Below are positions 44,291 to 54,400 of a stretch of 55,809 nt of DNA, piece after piece. Each line of letters begins with the position of its first letter. Within the stretch, counting starts at the first letter, position 1. The stretch lies in contig CAZTDR010000007.1 of assembly GCA_964612855.1 (NCBI GenBank), positions 1 through 55,809 of the forward strand, given 5' to 3'. Source of the DNA: DATIJJ01 sp964612855 (GTDB lineage: Bacteria; Pseudomonadota; Gammaproteobacteria; DSM-16500). The notes under the pieces are model-generated. The model was not told the origin of the DNA, made no database searches, and saw only the letters and a program-made list of their open reading frames with translations. The position numbers and the translations under genes are program-made.

Positions 44291-45667
44291 TTAAATCCCA
44301 ATGGATTGTCGAATAGCTTGAATGGGACGTCGTAAAATATAATAAATGAGAGGCACGCGATCACTATAAATTTTAACCGTGCCTTGCGCCCCTAACTGCG
44401 GGACATCTTTTTTATTTTTATCATCAAAATTCCCGATCAATTGGTAAGCGAGAACGCGTGTAGGTAACATTTTTGCGTTGTAACCTAATGCGTGAACGCG
44501 AAAAGGTAACGGATTTAGTTGTCCATATAAGAAAAATTCTCCTTTATCGCCCACAACGAGTTTGATTGAATTTGTCACGGGGATACTAATCTTCAATTGG
44601 ACTTTTTCGGGGTTAGCAATCGTCATTATTTTTTCACCCGTGCGCACGGGTTGTCCTACCCAATCTTCTTTACTTTCAAAAACAATCACGCCTGCTGTAG
44701 GTGCATAAATATCCGCTTTTGCGAGCATTGCTACTGCATAATCCATGCGCGCTTGATCAATTTCAAGTTGTGCCTTAATGATAGGTACATCCGATTGATT
44801 ATTTTTTTTATCGAATCCTTCACTGACAGCGGTGCGAAACCTAGCTTGTGTCAATAAAAAATCTTTTTTACTCACTTCCGCTGCGGCTTGTAAATCCGTT
44901 TTATCAAGTTTAACTAACAATTGACCCGCTTTTACGATTTCACCAGGACTCACAGCAAATGATTTAATCACGCCCTGCATCGGTGCATTAATCAACGTAG
45001 GAGATTGGGCGCTTACAATGCCATCTCCAAAAACAGAAATGGGTACAGGAAAAAATAGCACGCCTAAAATGATCACTGTGGCTGCAATAATATAAGGCTT
45101 TTTTCGCAGAGGTTCTAAGAAAGTTAATTTACTGGGTTGCACCAAATGAAGCCAAGTGTACTGAAAACTGTTGATTAACCAATTCAACATTTTCACTTCG
45201 GCTTCTGAAAAAGATTGCTCCCGAAAAAAAATTAAGCCACCTGTTAAATTGGTTGACTTATTTAATAAAGGACACCATAAAAGATAGTCAGGTAGGTCTT
45301 CTGGCCAATTATCCTCTGATTTTATAGCTGTATTATCGGAGGATTTTTTCTCTTCCGCATGATCTATTTGATGAATTTTTTTGGCGAGTTCGCTATTCCG
45401 TATTTTATTTATTTTGTGAATAATCCATTGATTCGTTGGCGAATGAATATCTACTTCTGCCGTGCCCGATTGCGCAAGAATATACGGCCCAATTAACTCC
45501 TTTTGCTGCCACAAATAAGCCGTATGATAAGGAACTAAACGATGAGTTTCATTCGTACTAAAAAAGCCGAATTCTCGAATGGAATTTAATTTACGAATTT
45601 CGTCATTGAGAACGAGTAAAGTCGCTAATCCTTCTATTTGACCTTGTTTGCTATCCGTTACCGTCAT
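44291..45667 (-). CDS. HlyD-family adaptor with cytoplasmic GAF-like domain
   Basis: A 458-residue inner-membrane protein. The N-terminal part (about 1-185) is cytosolic and resembles a GAF-type sensor fold (LATLLVLNDEIRKLNSIREF, LLWCPLLNKSTNLTGGLIFF). A membrane helix follows (about 198-220, YIIAATVIILGVLFFPVP), then a periplasmic HlyD adaptor: first lipoyl half INAPMQGVIKSFAVSPGEIV, a helical hairpin, second half IYAPTAGVIVFESKEDWVGQ and a beta-barrel. An adaptor with a cytosolic sensor is unusual for tripartite pumps. Its ATG overlaps the stop of the small adaptor by 4 bases, and the M50 gene follows by 13. Confidence 0.88.
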   Translation of the reverse strand: MTVTDSKQGQIEGLATLLVLNDEIRKLNSIREFGFFSTNETHRLVPYHTAYLWQQKELIGPYILAQSGTAEVDIHSPTNQWIIHKINKIRNSELAKKIHQIDHAEEKKSSDNTAIKSEDNWPEDLPDYLLWCPLLNKSTNLTGGLIFFREQSFSEAEVKMLNWLINSFQYTWLHLVQPSKLTFLEPLRKKPYIIAATVIILGVLFFPVPISVFGDGIVSAQSPTLINAPMQGVIKSFAVSPGEIVKAGQLLVKLDKTDLQAAAEVSKKDFLLTQARFRTAVSEGFDKKNNQSDVPIIKAQLEIDQARMDYAVAMLAKADIYAPTAGVIVFESKEDWVGQPVRTGEKIMTIANPEKVQLKISIPVTNSIKLVVGDKGEFFLYGQLNPLPFRVHALGYNAKMLPTRVLAYQLIGNFDDKNKKDVPQLGAQGTVKIYSDRVPLIYYILRRPIQAIRQSIGI

Positions 45668-46539
45668 AATATTTTTTCACCTTGAGAACAATAGTGCGTC
45701 AAGATTTCTGGAAATTTAGCCTGACCACTCATACCCGGTAACAGCTTGGGATCAGGAGGCGTGATAGTTGCAATCAATCGAACGGATTGGCTGATGGGTT
45801 CAATTTGAGGATTAATTTCCGTGATTTTTGCAGAAATGACTTGCCCCGTTTCATTGATACTGACGCTAAATTCACTTCCCACCTGCAATCCTTTGAGCCA
45901 ACAAGATGGCACTAATAATTCAAATTGCAAATTCTCAAGATTCACGATCTTTAATAAGGCATCGCCTTGTTTTACGCTTTCATGGGCATGTACCATGAGC
46001 TCTGCCACGGAGCCATTAAAAGGGGCTTTGATTGTGCATTTTTCAACAATGGTTGATAATTTAGCCACCTCTGCATTTGCAACTTTGGCTTCTGAGGAAG
46101 CTTTAATCAATTCATAATCACTAATTGACCCATATGTTTTTAATTTTTTTGCAGCATCATAAGCTTGTTTTACAGCCATTTGCTGAGCTAAGGCTTTTTC
46201 TAATTCAGCTTGCTGTAAACGGCAATCGAGTTCTAACAGGGTTTGACCTGTGGTAAAGCGACTGCCTTCTTTAACGTATAAGTTCGCCACATTCGTTGTA
46301 ATTTCACTGGAGAAAGTTGCTTGATCACTTGCATGTATCACTACATATTCGGGCGTTTTACTTGCAGAAGGTGTATTTGCATTTTTTTCATTGGGGACAG
46401 GCAACGTGTTAGGAAAGGTTGTTTTAGCATTTGTGAGAGGTTCAGCTAGTGTCTTTGCCGTTTTTAAAATTCCAAGACAAGCAAAAAAACACAAACTGAT
46501 TAAAAATATTTTTTTTACTTTTTTTGGAGAGGATCGCAT
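45664..46539 (-). CDS. Periplasmic adaptor, HlyD/RND-MFP type (small)
   Basis: A 291-residue exported adaptor. The N-terminal hydrophobic segment (KIFLISLCFFACLGILK) works as signal or anchor, followed by a Pro/Asn/Thr-rich linker. The lipoyl halves (ITTNVANLYVKEGSRFTTGQ and IKAPFNGSVAELMVHAHESV) frame a short alpha hairpin. The beta-barrel part has LLPGMSGQAKF. It is shorter than typical MFPs and has no membrane-proximal domain. It is second in the export operon, 57 bases after the TolC-like gene. With two other HlyD-type proteins in the operon, the complex would have mixed adaptors. Confidence 0.9.
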   Translation of the reverse strand: MRSSPKKVKKIFLISLCFFACLGILKTAKTLAEPLTNAKTTFPNTLPVPNEKNANTPSASKTPEYVVIHASDQATFSSEITTNVANLYVKEGSRFTTGQTLLELDCRLQQAELEKALAQQMAVKQAYDAAKKLKTYGSISDYELIKASSEAKVANAEVAKLSTIVEKCTIKAPFNGSVAELMVHAHESVKQGDALLKIVNLENLQFELLVPSCWLKGLQVGSEFSVSINETGQVISAKITEINPQIEPISQSVRLIATITPPDPKLLPGMSGQAKFPEILTHYCSQGEKIL

Positions 46540-46595
46540 TAGGACTCCTATTTAGTCGCCCCTTATTAAGAGCAACACGCTTTCATCCATAGTTT

Positions 46596-48203
46596 TTAAA
46601 CTCTCTCGTTTTTTATTAAGTTTAATGTTTTTTTTGTGTTTTTAACAGTAGTGAAAGACTGCGTTGGTAAAGGTAAGGATTCTGTTCTATTAAAAAGATT
46701 AGCGTACGTTTTATTAATATATTGGCTAAAATCCCATATATCGACGGCGACTAGATGATGGTGAATAATTTGTGTTGCAACAGACAAGGGCTTTTCACCC
46801 ACATCCAGCGGAATGGCATCTGATCCCACGGATAAATATAACTCACCTAAAGCAGTGGATAAGTCGGATAACAGTAAATTTTCATCCATTTTGCTAGTAA
46901 GAGCTCGCAATTTAGCAGTAATGACTTGCTGATCGCTGGCTAATGACGCTAATTTACGATTTTTATTCAATTCATACAATGCTTGTGCATTGAGTGCTTG
47001 TAAATGGGCTACTTCATACTCTTTGCGCAGAGATTCATAATGGGAAAAAGCATACCGTGTTTCCGTGAGGACAGCCAACGTCAATGCCATGAGCTTGAGT
47101 TGTTCGTATTGAGCTTGCATTTTTGCAGACTTATAGGCCGTAGGAAGTGAGGCAAGGTTTAACAAATTCCATGCTGCATCAAATGACTTATCGACCCATT
47201 TTTGGTTCAATAAAAATGAATTGCTATTGTAATTCCAACCGCCATTGAGTGTGATACCGGGCAATGCCTGTAAAATTGCTGTTTTTAGTCCCAATTGTGC
47301 AATACGTTCTTGATAATTTTGCCCGCGTAATTCAGGGCGACTAACCAGCGTAATCGCATCCACTTTTTCAAAGTTCAATTGACTTAAATCGTACGCTTGT
47401 GCAAAAGCAAGCGGCGGTGCTTCGAGTATGAGGGAGGTGCTGGGCGGTAAGTTTAATAAATGTTTTAAATCGAGCATGGCCTTGTCGTATTTATATTGCA
47501 ACTGAATAATGCGTCTATTGCCTTCTAATAGGGCGGCTTCATAATTTAAAATATTTTCTTTGGGTACAGCTGAATCATTCAAAGCATGGTTTAATTTATT
47601 TTTTGAATGCTCTAATAGTAATTGGAAATCTTTGGTACTTGCCATGAGTTGCTGGGCGCTGTAAGCATCCCAATAAGCGATCAAAACATCTTGTGAAAGT
47701 TTTTGCATTTGCTTGCGGGTTTCTTCTTCTGCAATATGAATGCGATCACCTTGTTGGCGTGCTTTCACATAGCCTAACCCAAAATCAAGCACGCTCCAGC
47801 TTAAACCCATGCGCGCAGAACGGATGGTATTGGGTGTGGTGCTTAAACTATCGGTTGATGTTCCGGTATCCGTTACGTTTTGGGTGGCATAAATATTATT
47901 ACGATTATAAATGGAGTAACTGGCGTTGAATGTTGGAAACATGGTGAATTTAGCCAGTTCTAATTGACCTGCTTGTAAAGCAGTATTAACCAACTTAATA
48001 CGATAATCTAAATTGTATTTAATGCCACGAGCGAGTGCCTGGTAAAAATTTATTTTTTTTGCCGCGGGTTCTTGATGAGTGAAAAGTTCTGCTAAATTTT
48101 TTTGTGCTTCTTGATAACGCTCATCAATAGTAAGGGGCTTGGGCGTAACTGTACAGGCCGTCAATAGAAAAACGCAGCATAAAATGAGTCCTTTTTTAAG
48201 CAT
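46596..48203 (-). CDS. TolC-family outer-membrane lipoprotein
   Basis: A 535-residue outer-membrane efflux channel. The signal peptide ends in the lipobox LLTACTV, so Cys at about residue 17 is lipidated. The protein is made of the two-fold TolC repeat of long helices and barrel strands: NVTDTGTSTDSLSTTP loop region, GLSWSVLDFGLGYVKARQQG, AYWDAYSAQQLM and later LRGQNYQERIAQLGLKTAIL, TLNGGWNYNSNSFLL, AMQAQYEQLKLMALTLAV. It is first of five genes in the operon and divergent from the giant protein it may help secrete. The start MLKKGLILCC fits the signal peptide. Confidence 0.9.
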   Translation of the reverse strand: MLKKGLILCCVFLLTACTVTPKPLTIDERYQEAQKNLAELFTHQEPAAKKINFYQALARGIKYNLDYRIKLVNTALQAGQLELAKFTMFPTFNASYSIYNRNNIYATQNVTDTGTSTDSLSTTPNTIRSARMGLSWSVLDFGLGYVKARQQGDRIHIAEEETRKQMQKLSQDVLIAYWDAYSAQQLMASTKDFQLLLEHSKNKLNHALNDSAVPKENILNYEAALLEGNRRIIQLQYKYDKAMLDLKHLLNLPPSTSLILEAPPLAFAQAYDLSQLNFEKVDAITLVSRPELRGQNYQERIAQLGLKTAILQALPGITLNGGWNYNSNSFLLNQKWVDKSFDAAWNLLNLASLPTAYKSAKMQAQYEQLKLMALTLAVLTETRYAFSHYESLRKEYEVAHLQALNAQALYELNKNRKLASLASDQQVITAKLRALTSKMDENLLLSDLSTALGELYLSVGSDAIPLDVGEKPLSVATQIIHHHLVAVDIWDFSQYINKTYANLFNRTESLPLPTQSFTTVKNTKKTLNLIKNERV

Positions 48204-48497
48204 CGCAATTCCTTTTTGCTAGCCGAGCTTATTCTTGTTACGAAACGTAGTAGGATCAATTTGTTATTTATTACAGTACCATTCTTTTGCTTAATTCTCA
48301 ATATCTTATAATAAGTAAACTTATAACATACCCCTTGATTAATAGGGTTTTTCTGGTATTTAAAAATAATCAAAATACCCAACTTTTTTAAATTATATTG
48401 ATTATAATTATAAGTAATGAGCAGTTCGTAAACGGGTAAGGGGATGGAGTAAGGCCGACAGACAGGCATATGAGATAGCAAATAGGCGAGATGACAT
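48204..48497. other. Divergent control region of the export operon and giant protein
   Basis: This AT-rich 294-base gap must hold the promoters of the minus-strand export operon and of the plus-strand giant gene. A TATAAT (48403-48408) sits in the 12-base palindrome TTATAATTATAA and is a candidate -10 for the giant gene, with a poor -35. GGCGAG (48485-48490) supplies the ribosome site for its ATG. No c-di-GMP riboswitch could be recognised. Confidence 0.5.
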
Positions 48498-51400
48498 ATG
48501 GCTATCGAAAATAGCAATGGGTCGAACAAAAAGAAGCGTCGCCAAAAATATACCACGTCCAAGCACACGCTTGAACCACGGTTATTATTTGATGCGAGTT
48601 TAGTTTCTCCGCCTGTTGATACAGGCCCGGCGCATACGGATACACCCGAAGCTGCTAGCCAACAGCAAGACATCACACAGCAAACAGATTCTCCGCAATC
48701 ACCCCAGGATATCCCGAGTCAAAATACACAAACCGAAGAAAAAGCGAAAGCCACGGCCCATGCCGCAGATGTCAAAACACAAGATGTTTCCAAAACAGCA
48801 ACCGATATACGTTCCGGTGATACTGAGCATGCAACCGCCCCTACACAAGCCTTAGCTGAAGCGCCTACTCCGCCTGTTGAATTGGTTTTCATTGATGCAC
48901 GTTTGGATGCAGCGTCAATATTAAAAGATATGCCACCGGATGCTGAAGTTTATTTCATCAACCCAGGCCAAAATGGAATTGATCAAATTAATAATATTGT
49001 GCAACAAAAAGGACAAATATCAGACATTCGTATTTACTCTCACGAAAATCACGGTGAAGCGGCATTAGGAAAAGCGAGTTTAAGTGAAAAAAATTTACAA
49101 GACCGTTATGCAGCTGAAATTCAATCCTGGAATAGTCATCTGACATCCGATGCACAAGTCATGTTGTATGACCATAGCGGTGTAAGCGATTCGTTAATGG
49201 ATCTTATTCCCGATGGTACGGGAGCACCTTTGCCTAATGAATTACAAGAATTGGTTTTTATTGATTCGAGCATCACCGATAAATCTACTTTTCTACAAGG
49301 GCTGCCAGAAAATGCCGTTGTTTATTATTTAGATTCTTCGGTGGATGGCATGAGTCAGATTAACCAAATTATGGCAACAAAAGGAAATAACATTAGTGGC
49401 ATTGAGATTTTTTCAGCAAACCACGAGGGTGGCGTGGACTTAGGCTCAACCCATATTCCTGCTAATAATGTATCGAGTGAATATGCAGCCATGATTGCAG
49501 ATTGGAAAACGCATTTAAGTGATAATGGCTCTATTTCACTTTTAAGTACGCATTCTACAACAGATGGCATGAATGAAATTTCTGACACGCATTTAAGTGA
49601 TTTTATCGGCGCATCTGATAGTAACATGCACAGCCGTGAAATTGTTTTTGTTGATCCTACTGTGCAAAATTACGTAGGTCTTTTAGAAGGCGTTAATCCG
49701 AATGCCCGCATTATTATTTTAAATCCTGACAAAAATGGCATAGATCAAATCAGTAATTTTTTGGATGCAGAAAATAATCTTGATGCCATTCATATCATCA
49801 GTCATGGTAGCGGTGGTACGTTAATTTTAAATGGATATTCGTATACAGCCGAAACACTCGCCTCACAGTACAGTATGGATTTAGCGCGCATCGGCCGCGC
49901 ATTATCGGCAGACGGCGATATTTTATTATATGGTTGTAATATAGGCGAGGGCAGCGCAGGGCAAGAGTTTATTGAAAAAGTAGCCGCCATGACCGGGGCT
50001 GATATTGCAGCTTCGATTGACAAAACAGGAGCCACGGATCTTGGCGGAAATTGGCTGCTTGAAGTCAATTCCGGTGTCATTAATACACAGACCGTTATTT
50101 CTGCTTTACATCAACAATGGGATTTTTTACTGACCTCGCCTGCGATTAATATTGGCGGCACAACATTAAATTTCAGTGGTGCCAATAGAACACTTGTTTC
50201 GGGCACTGACATGCAAACAGGCGCAGTTTATAAATATGCGAATATTGCAACCATCAGCGGCACACAAATTGATGCTTATATCACGATTACCGATATTAAG
50301 AATGCAACGATTGGCACCATTGATGATGACAATCCTTCCGGATACACGCCACCCGTTAATTCAGCCACAGGTACACAAACAACCGCCGCCAATCCTTTTG
50401 CGCCGACCATTGCAGTGACAGCGGCAGGAGGGCATGTTGATTTTAAATTTGAGTTTAAAGATTCGCTCGGCAATACCGTCATATTAAATAATTTTGTGGC
50501 AAACGCATTGGATATTGATGGAAGTACCAGTAGCCCTGTTTATCAAGAATTTAATGAATTTGGTGGATTCAAATCTTATACCGTCGCCAGCAATACGCAA
50601 CTGGCTATTTCCCAAGCCCAAAGTGATCAAATGCGTTTTCAAGGTACGAGTGCTTACAATGGATTAATTGTAAATGATGTTGGCCGCGTACAAGCTAACT
50701 TTGATGGTGTGACCACCTTAACCATGACTTTGGGTGCGAGTGCCTCTACGGATGGCAATGCCCGACAATATGCCACCTTATTTTCATCGATTTCCTTTAC
50801 AAATCCGGTGACGGTAACAGCGCCAACAGTGAATGCGTTAACGACAATGGATAATACGCCGACATTAACCGGCACGTTAGGTGGAAGTACATCACTCGCT
50901 GCTGGTGAAAATTTTAAAGTGACTTTTCAAGGAACGGATTACACAACTGCAAATGGATTAGTGATTAATGCCAATGGCACCTGGTCTTTAGACATTGCGA
51001 CTCCCTTACCAGCCGGTAGTTATGAAGTTAAAGCGGTGCGTACGCTTGCAAATGGTTTAGCGGTCCCTGATCAAACGAGTTCTGAATTAGTTATTAACCA
51101 TTCGCCAGTACTCAATGATACGCCTTTGATTATGACAGTCACTGAAGACAGCGGAGTCCCTGTAGGTACGGTGGGTGCATTACTCTCTACTTTTACGGGC
51201 GGTATTAGCGATCAAGATAGTGGAGCAGGTAAAGGCATTGCCATTACAGGCTCGGATGAAACACAAGGGGTGTGGTATTACAGTTTAAACGGCGGTACGA
51301 CTTGGCAAGCACTGAATGCAACAAATGGAACAGTTAGCACGACGAATGCATTATTATTAGAAGATAATGCCAATACGCGTTTGTATTATAAACCGAATAG

Positions 51401-54400
51401 CAATAATACAACGACTGTGAATGCAGGCTTAACCTTTGTTGCTTGGGATCAAATGCGAGGAACAGAAGGAACAAAAGTTAATACAACGGTTGATCCCAAT
51501 ACAAACTCAGGTTATTTCGCGGGGACGTCTCCTTTTTCATCTACCACTGATGTGATTACTGTAAATGTGTTGCCCATTAATGATATCCCTCAATTATTAC
51601 CAGCCTCAGATTTCCCTGCTAATTTGACGGTCAATGAAAACGCGAGCTTAACGAGTCTGGGATTAAATGCTGTCACCTATGGCCCAGGAGGGGACGGTTT
51701 TGAAAGTTCACAAACTTTAACGTATACCGTAACCCTACTTCCTGATTCCGCGTTAGGTACGATTTATCTTGCTGATGGTGTCACTGAGGTGACAGCTAAT
51801 ACAACTTATACGTTGACAGAAATTCAAGGTATGAAATTTTTAGCTGCCACGAATAGCAATGGCACTGGCATGTTTAGTTTTAACGTTCAAGATAATGGTG
51901 GGACTGCAAACAACGGTGTCGACACGTTAACCCAATCTCTGATTATTAGTGTTACTGCCATCAATCAAGCACCAACCATCACCACTTCAAGCGGTACAGC
52001 CACTTTTATCGAAGGGAGCAATACTGCCTCAACACCAGTAGCCATCGATCAAGGCATTATATTAAACGATGTGGATACTCCAAAACTTCTCAGTGCTTCT
52101 GTTTCAATCGGTACCGGTTTTGTTTCCGCGCAAGATGTCTTAGCCTTCACGAACGATGGTGTCACGATGGGTAATATTACCGGCAGTTATAATTCATCTA
52201 CCGGAAAATTAACATTAACGTCTAGTGGTCAAACAGCAACGCTTGCTCAATGGCAATCCGCTTTAGCCTCGGTGACGTACAACAATACCGCTGAAATCAC
52301 CAGCAATTCAACACGTGTGATTAATTTTCAAGTGAATGATGGCTCATTAAATTCAACAATTGCAACGCGTACAGTAGCGTTAAATATGGTTGCTGATCCT
52401 CCTGTTGAAACATTCCCAGGGCCGCAATCGGTTTTAAAAAGTACGGCACTTTCATTTAATGCGCTAAATAGCGCGCTATTAACAGTTTCTGATCCGGATA
52501 CAACTACTTTAACCGTGACGTTGAGCTTAGCGAATGGGACAAATGCGAACAAGGGAACACTCTCTATATCGTCGCCAACAGGATTAACATTCGTGGCTGG
52601 CGCAAATAATTCTGCCTCGATGACGTTCACGGGCACTCAAACTAATATTAATAATGCGCTGACAGGATTGAGTTATACTGCACCCTCTACCACAGGAACG
52701 AATGCGTTAACGTTTACGACTAGCGATGGCACGTCTTCTACGGTTAACACAGTTAATTTAACAGTGACTAATTCTGCGCCGCCCGTGCTTGATTTAAATA
52801 CATCAACGACCGGAAAAAATACCACGGTTACTTATACAGAAAACGGATCGCTTGTCACACAAAGCTTAGGTACAAATTCAGCTACATTGTCCGGCGGCGC
52901 GTCAAATATGACTAGTGTTTCTTTTAAAGTTGATAATTATGTTAGTGGGGATCGGATATTTGTAGATGGTACTAGCATTACTTTAACAAATGGGGTGAGT
53001 GGAACAACGACGACGAATTCGATGAGTTATACCATCACGGTCAATGGTGACGTAGCTACGTTGACCCTCACAAAAACGCTTTCTCGAGCTAACTATCAAA
53101 CACTGATTAGAAATGCCGGTTTTGCTTCTCTTTCACATGATCCGACTGCGGGTGGTGAAAATACTACGCGCAATATTGATATTACAGTGACAGATTCTTC
53201 TAGTAGTCCGATTACCGCAAGAAGTGTCGTGACCGTTAATGCAGTCAATGATGCACCGACGCTGACGGCGACAGTTGGAGGTACCTATACAGAAAATGGG
53301 ACGCCAATTGCGCTACTGTCCAGTATCACTTACGCTGACCCAGATTCTGCCAATACACCGAATTTTAATTTTAAGGGCGGATTAATTACAGCTGGGTTGG
53401 CGGCCTATCAAACGGGTGATGTATTAGCTATTACGAACCAAGGAACGGCTAGCGGGCAAATTGGTACCAGTGGTTCACTAATTACGTATGGCGGGATTGT
53501 CATTGGTGATTTTTCCGGAGGAAATGGCGCTGATTTGGCTATCAGTTTGAATGAAAGTGCAACACCGGCAGCTGTGCAAGCATTGCTTGGAAAATTAAAT
53601 TACAGTAATACAACAGAAAATCCAGCGGGAACATCGAGCACGCGTGCCGTAACAGTCAAAGTGTATGATGGGGGAAATACAGGCAGTGGGGGTTCGCTCA
53701 GCGTCACCAACACGGGCAATATTACAGTTTTAGGGGTGAATGATGCGCCAGTTCTGACATCTAATGCAGTTAATCCTACTTTTACAGAAGCAACAGGATT
53801 AGGTACACAAGCTCCCGCCGTGACTATTTTTAGCGGGACAGCGATTAATACCATTGAAAGCGGGCAAACAATTAGTAGTCTCACATTTACCGTAAGTGGT
53901 CTTGCTGATGGGGCGAATGAACGCATTACTGTCGATGGCAAAACTATCACCTTAGGGGCGAATAGTTCGGGTACCACGACGACAAATAGCATGGGATATA
54001 CAGTCAGTCTTTCGGGAAATACTGCAACCATTGTATTAACTGGCAATGTATCATCTAGCGCAGCAAATAATCTTATTAACGGCATAACTTATCAAGATAC
54101 CAAAACCGACAATCCCACAGCCGGAGATCGCACGTTTACTTTAAAACAAATCAAAGATAGCGGTGGAACAGCGAATAGTGGCGTTGATACCACTTCATTA
54201 AATATTGCTTCTACCGTCAACGTGGTTGCTATCAATGATGCGCCTGTTTTTACGGGGGGAGTGGGTGGTGGTTCTTATATAGAAAATGCGACGCCATTAT
54301 TTTTGGTTTCTTCTACAGCTACATTTAGCGATGTAGATGCAACGGATCTGGATGGCGGATCCATTGTAGTTCAATTTTCGCAGTATCAGACTGGCGATAT

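Noticed and set aside
44278..44364. Upstream ATG for the M50-HlyD gene
   Set aside because: It overlaps the end of the preceding gene by 74 bases, while the later ATG has a GGGGA ribosome site.
40653..48203. Classical LapBCDE/LapG adhesin system
   Set aside because: No ABC transporter, no LapG-type cysteine protease and no LapD periplasmic domain are encoded here.
48161..48676. 171-codon minus-strand frame antisense to the start of the giant gene
   Set aside because: No ribosome site, cysteine- and tyrosine-rich nonsense composition, and it covers the lipoprotein signal and the divergent control region.
53600..54085. 161-codon minus-strand frame inside the giant gene
   Set aside because: Shadow caused by the low-stop composition of the Thr/Val-rich modules; similar frames occur at other modules.
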